Shown: positions 27,155-35,416 of the stretch, in pieces
How the letters are laid out: each line of letters begins with the position of its first letter
Numbering within the stretch: position 1 is the first letter of the stretch
NCBI GenBank assembly: GCA_963698275.1
Contig: CAVOQE010000009.1
Coordinates: forward strand, 558,001-622,000
Origin: Anderseniella sp963698275
GTDB taxonomy: Bacteria; Pseudomonadota; Alphaproteobacteria; Rhizobiales; Aestuariivirgaceae
Length of the DNA: 64,000 bases
Direction of reading: 5' to 3'
Notes under the pieces: generated by a model
Seen by the model: only the letters and a program-made list of their open reading frames with translations
Told to the model about the DNA's origin: nothing
Database searches by the model: none
Program-made: the position numbers and the translations under genes

Positions 27155-29944
27155 TTACTCGGCTGCCACCTTGTGTTCACTGCCGGCAGGTTCAACTTTG
27201 GCGGCGCAGAACTTGAACTCCGGAATTTTCCCGTACGGATCAAGCGCTGCATTGGTCAACAGGTTCGCGGCAGCTTCGACAAAGGCAAACGGTATGAAGA
27301 TGGCGCCAACCGGCACCTGATCGTCCTGCCGCACCATGATCTCCACCTCGCCGCGACGCGTTGTAACGCGCACCCTGTCGCCCGCCTTGACGCCAAGCTT
27401 TGTTATGTCCGCCACATTCATCTGAACCACCGGCTCCGGATTCACCGCATCGAGCACGAACGACCGCCGTGTCATCGCGCCCGTGTGCCAGTGTTCAAGC
27501 TGGCGGCCGGTTGACAGAATGAACGGGTAATCCGCATCAGGCGTTTCATCCGGCGGCAATACCTTGGCCGGCACCATCTTGCCAAGGCCTGATGCCGTCG
27601 GGAACCGGTCGGAAAACACGATGTCCTCGCCGGGATGATCAGGCGCGGGACACGGATAGGCCACCACGTCTTCTGTGATCAGCCGGTCCCAGGTGATATT
27701 GTCCAGCGACGGCATGGCAAGTTTCATCTCGGCAAACACATCGGCCGGGCTGTCATAGGTCCAGCCAAGGCCAAGCCGGTTGGCAAGGTCACAGGTAATG
27801 ACCCAGTCCTCGCGCGCCTCGCCCGGTGCCTCAAGCGCCTTGCGGCCCATCTGCACCTGTCGGTTGGTGTTCGACACCGTGCCGTTCTTCTCCGGCCACG
27901 CCGATGCCGGCAGGATCACGTCGGCAAACATCGCCGTTTCGGTCAGGAAGATATCCTGCACCACCAGGTGATCGAGCTTGGCAAGTGCTGCACGGGCATG
28001 GTTTACATCCGGGTCGGACATGGCCGGGTTCTCACCCAGAATGTACATGCCGTTGATCGCGCCATCATGGATGGCATGCACGATCTCCACCACAGTCAGT
28101 CCGGGTTCAGGGTCCAGTTTTGCATCCCACAGTTTTTCGAACTTTGTGAGGTTCTTTTCATCAACCACTGCCGAGTAATCCGGAAACACCATCGGGATCA
28201 GGCCCGCATCGGATGCGCCTTGCACATTGTTCTGGCCACGCAACGGGTGCAGGCCGGTGCCGGCACGGCCCGTTTGACCACACATCAGGGCCAGCGAAAT
28301 CAGGCAGCGCGCATTGTCGGTTCCATGGGTATGTTGCGACACACCCATGCCCCAGAAGATAATCGCCGCATTGGCCTGGGCATATTTGCGCGCCACGGTG
28401 CGGATTTCGTCTGCTGCAATGCCGCAGATGGCCTCCATGGCTTCCGGTGAGTAATCCGCCAGGTGGTCTTTCAGCTTGTCGAAGCCTTCGGCGTGCGCCT
28501 GGATGTACTGCTCGTCATACAAGCCTTCTTCGACGATCACGTTCATCATGGCATTGAGCAGCGACACGTCCGCGCCGTTCTTGAACTGCAGCATGTGGCT
28601 GGCATAGCGCTTCATCGCCGTGCCGCGCGGATCAAGGATGATCAGCTCGGCACCACGCTTTGCTGCTTGCTTAAAATACGTGGCGGCAACCGGGTGGTTC
28701 TCGGTCGGATTGGCGCCGATGACCACAATGACATCAGAGTCACGAACCGCGGTAAATGGCGCGGTTACCGCACCAGACCCGATGGTCTCCATCAGCGCTG
28801 CTACCGACGATGCGTGGCAAAGCCGCGTACAGTGATCAACATTGTTGGACCCGAAACCAACCCGCACCAGCTTCTGGAACAGATAGGCTTCTTCATTGGA
28901 GCACTTCGCAGAACCGAAGCCCGCCAGCGCTTTTGGGCCCTTGGTGTCGCGGATGTTCTTGAGGCCGTTGGCGGCCACATCAAGTGCTTCTTCCCAGCTC
29001 GCTTCGCGGAAGTGCGTCAGGGGATCTGCCGGATCCATGTTCAGGCCCTTGGGCAGGCCTTCCTTGCGAATAAGCGGCTTGGTCAGGCGCTCAGGCGAGG
29101 TGATGTAGTCAAAGCCGAAGCGGCCCTTCACACACAACCTGTTTTCATTGGCCGGGCCACCCTTGCCTTCAACGAAAGCGATATGGTCCTGGCCGGTCTT
29201 TTCATCCTTGCGGATGTTGTAGGTGATCTGGCAGCCGACACCGCAATACGGGCAGATGCTGTCGACCTGGCGATCCGCCTTGCGGCTGCCGCGTCCCTCT
29301 TCATCGACGATGGTGGCGGGCATCAGCGCACCTGTCGGACACGCCTGAACACATTCACCACAGGCCACACAGGTCGATGCGCCCATCGGATCATCAAAAT
29401 CGAAAACCACCTTTTCATGCGGTCCGCGGAACGCCATGCCGATCACGTCATTGACCTGTACTTCGCGGCAGGCGCGAACACATAAGTTACAGTGAATGCA
29501 GGCATCCAGATTGACCGCCATGGCGGGATGCGAAATATCGGGTTTTGGTGATGTATCACGCGGAAAACGCGATACATCCACGTCCATAGCATCGGCCCAT
29601 TTCAGGAAAGACGACTGGTCATCATGGGCATCTTCACGCTCAGGCTGGTCCGCCATCAACAGTTCGATCACCATTTTGCGGGCGTTGGATGAACGCTCAT
29701 TCTGGGAATTTACAACCATGCCCTCGGACGGTGCCCGTACGCACGACGCTGCCAGAACGCGCTCGCCTTCGATCTCGACCATGCAGGCACGGCAATTGCC
29801 GTCCGCGCGATAGCCCGGCGCGTCCTTCCAGCACAGATGCGGAATGGTAGTGCCTTCGCGCTTGGCCACCTGCCAGATGGTTTCGCCGTCTGTGGCCTCG
29901 ACTTCACGTCCGTCGAGGGTGAACTTGATTGTGCTACCGGACAT
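27155..29944 (-). CDS. fdsA: NAD-dependent formate dehydrogenase, alpha subunit
   Basis: 929 aa from ATG 29944, whose A overlaps the preceding stop. It oxidises formate to CO2 at a bis-MGD centre and passes electrons along Fe-S clusters. A [2Fe-2S] set (C38, C51, C54, C68) is followed by a ferredoxin-like pair (CIHCNLCVRAC, then CVACGECVQACP at 192-202) and a [4Fe-4S] set in CPYCGVGC with C271. The catalytic cysteine is C376 in HCTRLCHAS, with H377 beside it. There is no selenocysteine. Sequence does not tell molybdenum from tungsten. The architecture matches Methylorubrum FDH1 alpha and Rhodobacter FdsA. Confidence 0.93.
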   Translation of the reverse strand: MSGSTIKFTLDGREVEATDGETIWQVAKREGTTIPHLCWKDAPGYRADGNCRACMVEIEGERVLAASCVRAPSEGMVVNSQNERSSNARKMVIELLMADQPEREDAHDDQSSFLKWADAMDVDVSRFPRDTSPKPDISHPAMAVNLDACIHCNLCVRACREVQVNDVIGMAFRGPHEKVVFDFDDPMGASTCVACGECVQACPTGALMPATIVDEEGRGSRKADRQVDSICPYCGVGCQITYNIRKDEKTGQDHIAFVEGKGGPANENRLCVKGRFGFDYITSPERLTKPLIRKEGLPKGLNMDPADPLTHFREASWEEALDVAANGLKNIRDTKGPKALAGFGSAKCSNEEAYLFQKLVRVGFGSNNVDHCTRLCHASSVAALMETIGSGAVTAPFTAVRDSDVIVVIGANPTENHPVAATYFKQAAKRGAELIILDPRGTAMKRYASHMLQFKNGADVSLLNAMMNVIVEEGLYDEQYIQAHAEGFDKLKDHLADYSPEAMEAICGIAADEIRTVARKYAQANAAIIFWGMGVSQHTHGTDNARCLISLALMCGQTGRAGTGLHPLRGQNNVQGASDAGLIPMVFPDYSAVVDEKNLTKFEKLWDAKLDPEPGLTVVEIVHAIHDGAINGMYILGENPAMSDPDVNHARAALAKLDHLVVQDIFLTETAMFADVILPASAWPEKNGTVSNTNRQVQMGRKALEAPGEAREDWVITCDLANRLGLGWTYDSPADVFAEMKLAMPSLDNITWDRLITEDVVAYPCPAPDHPGEDIVFSDRFPTASGLGKMVPAKVLPPDETPDADYPFILSTGRQLEHWHTGAMTRRSFVLDAVNPEPVVQMNVADITKLGVKAGDRVRVTTRRGEVEIMVRQDDQVPVGAIFIPFAFVEAAANLLTNAALDPYGKIPEFKFCAAKVEPAGSEHKVAAE

Positions 29945-31656
29945 CAGGAAACGTCCTCCTTGAAGTGCGTCATGACAGTACGAATCGGATTTGGCGCAGC
30001 TTGGCCCAGGCCGCAAATGGATGCATCGGCCATGGCTGTTGTCAGCTCGCCCAGCAAGGCCTCGTCCCACGGGCCTGACTGCATCAGCTTGACGGCTTTT
30101 TCGCATCCCACCCGGCAGGGCGTACACTGGCCACAGGATTCATCTTCGAAAAATTTGAGCAGGTTGACAGCCGCATCGCGCATGGAATCCTTGTCGGACA
30201 TCACCACAATTGCGTGCGAGCCCACAAAACAGCCAAGCTCGGCAAGCTCACCACCAAAGTCCAGCGGCACATCGCCTTTCGAGGCCGGCAGTATGCCACC
30301 GGATGCCCCACCGGGCAGATAGCCCTTGAAGGTGTGCCCGTCGGCCATGCCGCCACACATGCCAATCAGTTCGTTGACCGTCGCGCCCGCCGGTGCCAGC
30401 ACCACGCCGGGATTTTTCAGGCGTCCCGACACGGAGTACGAACGTGGTCCCTTGTGACCGTCCTTGCCTTGCGAGGCGAACCAGTCCGGTCCTTCTTCAA
30501 GGATCTGCGGCATCCAGTACACCGTCTCGATATTGTGCACCAGCGTCGGGCGCCCGAACAATCCGACCTGCGCAACATAAGGCGGCCGATGCCGCGGCAG
30601 ACCGCGCTTGCCTTCGATGGACTCGATCATGGCGCTTTCTTCACCGCAGATATATGCACCCGCGCCGCGCCTTACATGTACATAGCCTGCCGGTACGATG
30701 CCGCCGGCTTCCAGCTTGCCGATCTCGTCTTTCAGAAGCTGCACAACCGCCGGGTATTCATCACGCATGTAGATATAGGCGGCGGAGGCATCGACGCCCC
30801 AGGCTGCAATCAGCATGCCTTCAAGAAACTGGTGTGGACGGGTGTGCAGATAATGGCGGTCCTTGAATGTGCCCGGCTCGCCTTCGTCGCCGTTGATGCA
30901 CAGATAGCGCGGGCCGCTACCGGCGCGGACGAATTTCCACTTCTGGCCCGATGGGAAGCCGGCACCGCCCAAACCCTTCAGACCGGCTTCAAGCAGTGTG
31001 TCGATAACCTGCTCGGGCGTCTGCGACCCGCCGCGTAACGCCTGCAATTGTTTGTAGCCGCCTTCAGCCTTGTAGTCCTCGAATGACTGGTAGGCCGGCA
31101 TGTCGGGACTGACAGCCTTGTCGCGGGCCATGATGGTCAATTTTTCAACACTCACATTGCCGACATAATTGTGCCCGACGGCTGCCGCCGGCGCCACATC
31201 GCACAGGCCCATGCACGGCCCGTGCACCACACGCACATTGTCAGGCGCATTGGCGCCCAGCGCCTTGATGATGTCCTGCGCACCCGCCATTTCGCATGAC
31301 AATGAATCACAGACCCGGATGGTAATCTCTGCCGGTGCCACCTCGCCTTCCTTCACAACATCGAAGTGATGGTAGAAGGTCGCTACTTCGTAGACTTCCG
31401 CCATCGGCAGGCGCATGGCATTTGCCAGAGCAGCCAGATGGCCGGCCGACAGATATCCCCACTTGTCCTGCACCAGATGCAGATACTCGATCAGCATGTC
31501 GCGCTGCAGTGGCTGATGCGCATCCAGCAGGGTTGTCACCTCCTGATCGGCAACAGGATCAAGCTGGCGGCCTTTCGGAAATGCCCTGCCCTTGCCCTTG
31601 CCGCCCCGGCCGGGCCGGATAGGCTTGAAACCGTCACTGCCTGTGTGCTTGTTCAT
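29944..31656 (-). CDS. fdsB: Formate dehydrogenase beta subunit, NuoE-NuoF fusion
   Basis: 570 aa diaphorase subunit joining what are separate FdsG and FdsB in many bacteria. The N-terminal NuoE-like part (about 30-185) binds a [2Fe-2S] cluster at C116, C121, C148 and C152. The NuoF-like part (about 200-565) has the FMN/NADH regions GLGGAGFPSGQKW and INGDEGEPGTFKDR, and a [4Fe-4S] motif CGQCTPCRVGC with a distal CGLGQ. It transfers electrons from the alpha subunit to NAD+. The fused layout resembles FDH1 of Methylorubrum. First gene of the eight-gene leftward operon. Confidence 0.93.
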   Translation of the reverse strand: MNKHTGSDGFKPIRPGRGGKGKGRAFPKGRQLDPVADQEVTTLLDAHQPLQRDMLIEYLHLVQDKWGYLSAGHLAALANAMRLPMAEVYEVATFYHHFDVVKEGEVAPAEITIRVCDSLSCEMAGAQDIIKALGANAPDNVRVVHGPCMGLCDVAPAAAVGHNYVGNVSVEKLTIMARDKAVSPDMPAYQSFEDYKAEGGYKQLQALRGGSQTPEQVIDTLLEAGLKGLGGAGFPSGQKWKFVRAGSGPRYLCINGDEGEPGTFKDRHYLHTRPHQFLEGMLIAAWGVDASAAYIYMRDEYPAVVQLLKDEIGKLEAGGIVPAGYVHVRRGAGAYICGEESAMIESIEGKRGLPRHRPPYVAQVGLFGRPTLVHNIETVYWMPQILEEGPDWFASQGKDGHKGPRSYSVSGRLKNPGVVLAPAGATVNELIGMCGGMADGHTFKGYLPGGASGGILPASKGDVPLDFGGELAELGCFVGSHAIVVMSDKDSMRDAAVNLLKFFEDESCGQCTPCRVGCEKAVKLMQSGPWDEALLGELTTAMADASICGLGQAAPNPIRTVMTHFKEDVS

Positions 31657-31842
31657 GTTCGCCCATACCTTCTGCGAATTGTTGCTGGACCAGCGCTACG
31701 CTGCCCGCTACACCGCCATCATGCCTGATTTGACTACCCGATTTACCGGCCCTTCAAACCATGGCTGAGACCGGAGCGCGCAACAGCACTGGCCCATTCT
31801 GCCAGTCAGAATTAAATGTTATACCTGAAGGTGTCCAGTTTA

Positions 31843-32082
31843 ATGCAAGATTTCGATCATGAAATTGATGTCAAAGGCCTGCAATGCCCGCTGCCGGTCC
31901 TGAAGGCCAGAAAGCGGCTTATGTCTATCAAATATGGAGAAACATTGAAAATTCTTGCGACAGATCCAGCTGCGGCAATCGATTTTCCGCACTATTGCGC
32001 CGAGAGTGGGAACCAACTGGTAAGCCAGCATGAAGAAGCCGGTGTTCTGGTTTTTGTCATCAGAAAAACTCATGCCAAGTGA
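31843..32082 (+). CDS. tusA: TusA-family sulfurtransferase
   Basis: 79 aa from ATG 31843 (GAAGGTG about 11 nt upstream); an in-frame ATG at 31816 has no ribosome site. The sulfur-carrying cysteine lies in the diagnostic CPLPVLKA motif, about residue 15. TusA proteins carry persulfide sulfur to tRNA thiolation and, in E. coli, also influence molybdenum cofactor synthesis. It is divergent from the formate dehydrogenase operon with a 186-bp gap, which suggests it may supply sulfur for FdhD or for cofactor assembly. No tusBCDE genes are nearby. Confidence 0.88.
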   Translation: MQDFDHEIDVKGLQCPLPVLKARKRLMSIKYGETLKILATDPAAAIDFPHYCAESGNQLVSQHEEAGVLVFVIRKTHAK

Positions 32083-32132
32083 GGTTTCTGAATTACTCGG
32101 AGTTCACACCCGACGTCTGAAATAACTGCTTT

Positions 32133-32480
32133 TCAAGGCGTCAGGGCCTCCTGGACGCGGGCGGTAAACCCGACCAGCACATCACTGCCCATGACAAATA
32201 CCGGCCGCTTGATCAGGGCCGGATGTGCCGTCATCAGCTTTATCGCGGCTGCCTCGTCAACACTCTCCTTGTCCTGCGCAGGCAGTCCGCGCCACGTCAT
32301 ACCACGCCGGTTGAGCAGTGTTTCCCAACCTGCCTTGCCGGCCCATCCGGCGATCACCTTGTCATCAAGATTCGCCTTGCGAATGTCGTGAAACTCGTGC
32401 TCAACCCCTTCAGCCGCCAGCCATTTCCGCGCCTTGCGGCAGGTGTCGCAATTGTTCAGCCCGTAAACCTCGATCATCAT
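32133..32480 (-). CDS. ArsC/Spx-family protein (YffB-like)
   Basis: 115 aa thioredoxin-fold protein. The N-terminal motif GLNNCDTCRKARKWL has CxxC at about 11-14, and the conserved RPV segment (IKRPVFV) lies near residue 92. These are features of the YffB/Spx/ArsC-like family. It may be a glutathione-linked reductase rather than an arsenate reductase: no arsR, arsB or other arsenic genes are near. It overlaps the upstream COG0523 GTPase gene by 4 bp, so the two are translationally coupled. Confidence 0.85.
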   Translation of the reverse strand: MMIEVYGLNNCDTCRKARKWLAAEGVEHEFHDIRKANLDDKVIAGWAGKAGWETLLNRRGMTWRGLPAQDKESVDEAAAIKLMTAHPALIKRPVFVMGSDVLVGFTARVQEALTP

Positions 32481-33655
32481 CCACCTCTGCGCAAAGACAA
32501 TGTATCATCGGAAAACGCTTCCGCACCGCCGGTGATCGGGTCTGTGAAAGCCTTTAAAAGTCCGTCCAGTTCATCGCGGCGGATGTCGCGGGTGATGAAC
32601 ACCAGCCTGGTCCGATGATCTGCATCAGGCCATCGCTCAAGCCGTTCCGGCGGATGCAGCACATGCTGCACCCCGTGCACCACCACCGGGCGGTCCTCAT
32701 CGTCTGCAAGCTTGACGATACCCTTCATGCGTAAAAGGTTCGGACCGTGATAGCTCTGCAGCAACTCCAGAAACAGTTCGAACTGCATCGGCCCGATGGC
32801 CTTGTCCGTGGCGATGGAAAACGAGCTTATATGCTCATCATGCCGGTTCACATCATGTGAGTGCGCATGATCGTGTGCATGATCATGGCCTGCTGCATGA
32901 GCGTCCTTACCGGGTGTTTCAGCCGCAGTGCGTCGTGACCGGCGCCGTCCTGCCCGCGCAGGTGCATCAAAGGCTTCTGCTCCCAGCCAACGCCGTATCT
33001 GATCGGGCCTGGCTTCCGTATCTGCCGCAGCGCCTTCAAACAACTTGTCGGCTGAAGCCTCACCATTGTGTGTCGTCAGGATGCGGGCTGCCGGTGCCAG
33101 TTTGCGCATCCGCGCGATGATGTCATCCAGGGCATCTTCGCCGCCTGCGCCCGACAACAGGTCCGCTTTTGACAATACCAGCTTGTCGGCAACCGCGACC
33201 TGCCTGACCGCCTCGTCATGCTGATCAAGTGTCGAAGGCCCGTTCACGGCATCAACCAGGGTCACCACCCCTTCCAGCCGGTAGCGTTGCAGAAGCTCGG
33301 GATGGGACATCAGTGTTTGCAGAACAGGTGCCGGGTCCGCAAGCCCGGTTGTTTCTATGATAATCCGGTCAAACGCCTTGATGGTGCCGGCATCACGTCG
33401 CGCCATCAGGTCAATGAGTGTATCGACAAGATCGCCACGGATAGTGCAGCACAGGCACCCCGACGACATTTCGAACACATTGCTGTCGGCCGTCTCCACC
33501 AGCAGGTGATCAAGCCCGATCTCGCCAAACTCATTGATGATGACGGCTGCATTCGACAAGGCAGGATCCTTGAGCAACCCGTTCAACAAGGTGGTTTTTC
33601 CAGCCCCCAGGAAGCCTGTGAGAACCGAAACCGGAATCGATGGAAGTGCTGACAT
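32477..33655 (-). CDS. COG0523 (CobW/ZNG1-like) metal-chaperone GTPase
   Basis: 392 aa from ATG 33655. The P-loop GFLGAGKT is at 14-21, the metal motif CLCC at 67-70 (SSGCLCCTIRGDL), and the GTP-specificity segment SKAD near 165. A linker around 255-275 is rich in histidine (HDHAHDHAHSHD). The CobW C-terminal domain ends the protein. The family delivers metals (zinc, cobalt, others) at the expense of GTP. No cobalamin synthesis genes are beside it, so I do not call it CobW proper. A perfect palindrome at 33683-33700 lies just upstream. Confidence 0.88.
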   Translation of the reverse strand: MSALPSIPVSVLTGFLGAGKTTLLNGLLKDPALSNAAVIINEFGEIGLDHLLVETADSNVFEMSSGCLCCTIRGDLVDTLIDLMARRDAGTIKAFDRIIIETTGLADPAPVLQTLMSHPELLQRYRLEGVVTLVDAVNGPSTLDQHDEAVRQVAVADKLVLSKADLLSGAGGEDALDDIIARMRKLAPAARILTTHNGEASADKLFEGAAADTEARPDQIRRWLGAEAFDAPARAGRRRSRRTAAETPGKDAHAAGHDHAHDHAHSHDVNRHDEHISSFSIATDKAIGPMQFELFLELLQSYHGPNLLRMKGIVKLADDEDRPVVVHGVQHVLHPPERLERWPDADHRTRLVFITRDIRRDELDGLLKAFTDPITGGAEAFSDDTLSLRRGG

Positions 33656-33682
33656 TTCTTTAAACTCGTCTGAAACTGTGCC

Positions 33683-33700
33683 GGTGCGCAATTGCGCACC
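33683..33700. promoter_or_regulatory. Perfect 18-bp palindrome upstream of the COG0523 GTPase gene
   Basis: GGTGCGCAATTGCGCACC, 28 bp before the GTPase start. Its symmetry without a loop suits a dimeric repressor better than an RNA hairpin. It does not resemble the AT-rich Zur or Fur operators known to me. A second hairpin at 33715-33736 lies next to it. Confidence 0.45.
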
Positions 33701-33714
33701 CTATCGCGTGCAGG

Positions 33715-33736
33715 GTGCCGGTAGCAATGCCGGCAC
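33715..33736 (-). terminator. Hairpin after the D-alanyl-D-alanine carboxypeptidase gene
   Basis: GTGCCGG/CCGGCAC stem of 7 bp with an 8-base loop, 29 bp beyond the carboxypeptidase stop. No T-run follows, so termination would be inefficient; readthrough into the GTPase gene is possible. Confidence 0.4.
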
Positions 33737-33764
33737 ACTTTCGCGCGATACGCTCAGCCTGTCG

Positions 33765-34997
33765 TCATTTGTCGGAGGCCGGCTTGCGGCGTTTCTTTCT
33801 TACTTTCTTTGCTGGGGGCTTGCCGCCCTTGGCTTTTTCGCGGCCGGACAGGCTGGCAAAGGATGCAAACACCGATGGCGTCACCACTTCGCATTTGCCG
33901 CCCGCTCCCTGAACCTGCTGGCACAATGACTGGCTGGTGCTTTTCGAAATATTGTATGTTACCGGCACGAAATCCTTGGTGAACGGAATCCGCACCACGC
34001 CGCTTCCCGCCTTGCTGAAGGCGTTTACCTTGACCGCCTGAATGCCGTTGATGACGGCTTCGGCCTCAGCCGCGCTCTTGAACTTGCCGAATGTCGCGCC
34101 CCAGCCGGTAAACTTGTCGGCACTCACCATCTGCAAACCCGTGCCGCCACAAACCCGCTTGCGCAGGTTCGGCGGCGTACCGCCTTCATTCTGCAGTGCC
34201 GTTATTGAAGTCGTGGCAGGGTAGCCTGCAGCGGTCTCCATGACCACTTTTGCCTTCTGGGCCCGTGCCCTGCCGCTGCGGGTGCCGAACACCACGCCGA
34301 CGACCAGCCGGCCATTTACATTGGCGGTGGCCACCAGGTTGAAACCGGACGGGCAGATGAATCCGGTCTTCATGCCGTCGGCCTTGTCCCATATGCGCAG
34401 CAGGTAGTTGCGGTTGCGAAGTTTTTTCTTGCCGAGCTTCAGGTACGGCGCGGAATAGTATTTGCGCGCCTGCGGATACTTGCTCAACAACGCATAGGAC
34501 AAGATCGCCATGTCCCGCGCCGTCGTGTACTGCCCCTTGTCATAAAGGCCATGCGGATTGACGAAGTGCGAACCGGTCATGCCGAGATCGCGGGCCGTTG
34601 CGTTCATCAGCCGGGCAAAGTCTGCCTGCGTGCCGGAAACGATTTCAGCCAAAAGGGCCGCCATGTCATTGGCCGAGTAGATCAGCAAGGCCTTCAGTGC
34701 CAGATCAACCGATACTTTCTTGCCCGGCGTGAACCCGATCTTGCTGGGCGGAGGAGCCGAAGAGGTCTTGGTAACAGTACCCTCGGTCTCAGTCGTGATC
34801 TTGCCCTGTTCAATGGCCTGGAACACCACATAGGCCGTCATCAGCTTGGTCAGGGAAGCGGGGAACCACGGTTTGCCGGCGTCCTTGGCAACCATGACCT
34901 TGCCGGTCTTGCCGTCATAGACAACGACCGGATTTGCAGACGCCGCCGTCAGGCTGGCCAAGAGTATCAGTCCAGTTGTCAGGAAAACCCGGACCAT
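33765..34997 (-). CDS. dac: D-alanyl-D-alanine carboxypeptidase (PBP5/DacF-like)
   Basis: 410 aa from ATG 34997; the open frame runs to 35102 but the upstream part lacks a signal sequence. Residues 1-21 form a cleavable signal peptide ending in AASAN. The serine peptidase motifs are S48-L-T-K51, S108-A-N110 and K210-T-G212. It trims the terminal D-Ala from peptidoglycan stem peptides in the periplasm. The C-terminal region (GWGATFGKFKSAAEAEAVI) resembles a SPOR-type fold, and the protein ends in a very basic tail (KKVRKKRRKPASDK) of unknown use. Confidence 0.9.
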   Translation of the reverse strand: MVRVFLTTGLILLASLTAASANPVVVYDGKTGKVMVAKDAGKPWFPASLTKLMTAYVVFQAIEQGKITTETEGTVTKTSSAPPPSKIGFTPGKKVSVDLALKALLIYSANDMAALLAEIVSGTQADFARLMNATARDLGMTGSHFVNPHGLYDKGQYTTARDMAILSYALLSKYPQARKYYSAPYLKLGKKKLRNRNYLLRIWDKADGMKTGFICPSGFNLVATANVNGRLVVGVVFGTRSGRARAQKAKVVMETAAGYPATTSITALQNEGGTPPNLRKRVCGGTGLQMVSADKFTGWGATFGKFKSAAEAEAVINGIQAVKVNAFSKAGSGVVRIPFTKDFVPVTYNISKSTSQSLCQQVQGAGGKCEVVTPSVFASFASLSGREKAKGGKPPAKKVRKKRRKPASDK

Positions 34998-35189
34998 GAG
35001 TGTGAGTGAAGCTGCCAAAACATGTACCTGTAAACTCGCCGTGCCCCCCGGGTTAGCAATGCCTAACACCTTCGCGGCAGGCGGATCAATGGGGCAATGC
35101 ACCGCTTACACAGTTGTTGCTCTGCTTAACCGGCGTGGCGGGAAAAATCCACGCGCATCTGCCACAATCAATCAGTTCGTCGGAAACTT

Positions 35190-35276
35190 TGGTGCCCCCA
35201 GCCGGACTCGAACCGGCACGCCCTCACGGACAACAGATTTTGAGTCTATCGCGTCTACCAGTTCCGCCACAGGGGC
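35190..35276 (-). tRNA. tRNA-Leu (anticodon CAA)
   Basis: 87 nt including an encoded CCA. The acceptor arms GCCCCTG and TGGGGGC pair (with wobble), the D-arm reads TGGCGGAACTGGTAGACGC, and the anticodon loop CTCAAAA between arms ATAGA and TCTGT gives CAA, which reads UUG. A class II variable arm (TGTCCGTGAGGGCG region) and the T-arm GCCGGTTCGAGTCCGGC complete a leucine tRNA. It is transcribed leftwards, and a good promoter lies at 35292-35319. Confidence 0.95.
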
Positions 35277-35291
35277 CTCAAATCGAGGCGG

Positions 35292-35319
35292 ATAATAGGC
35301 AAGAGCGATCACCCGTCAA
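35292..35319 (-). promoter_or_regulatory. Promoter of tRNA-Leu
   Basis: On the minus strand, TTGACG (35319-35314) and TATTAT (35297-35292) are separated by 16 bp. The expected transcription start falls about 8-10 nt before the mature tRNA 5' end at 35276. Confidence 0.7.
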
Positions 35320-35416
35320 CATCAAACATCACCACAACCCAAATGAGGCATACCAACGGCAGTCAATTCACAAGTTCGATGGACAAATCGCAGCTCCCGG
35401 CGTATTGCCTTCGCCC

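Noticed and set aside
28463..29485. 340-codon open frame on the plus strand
   Set aside because: Antisense to the formate dehydrogenase alpha subunit, which has complete family motifs; the shadow product has none.
32133..32480. Arsenate reductase
   Set aside because: Only the ArsC/Spx fold is shown; there are no arsenic resistance genes and the sequence is closer to YffB-type proteins.
32477..33655. CobW of cobalamin synthesis
   Set aside because: COG0523 GTPases serve several metals, and no cob genes lie nearby.
35114..35416. N-terminal extension of the DedA gene
   Set aside because: Would translate antisense through tRNA-Leu and its promoter; DedA homology begins at the ATG at 35417.
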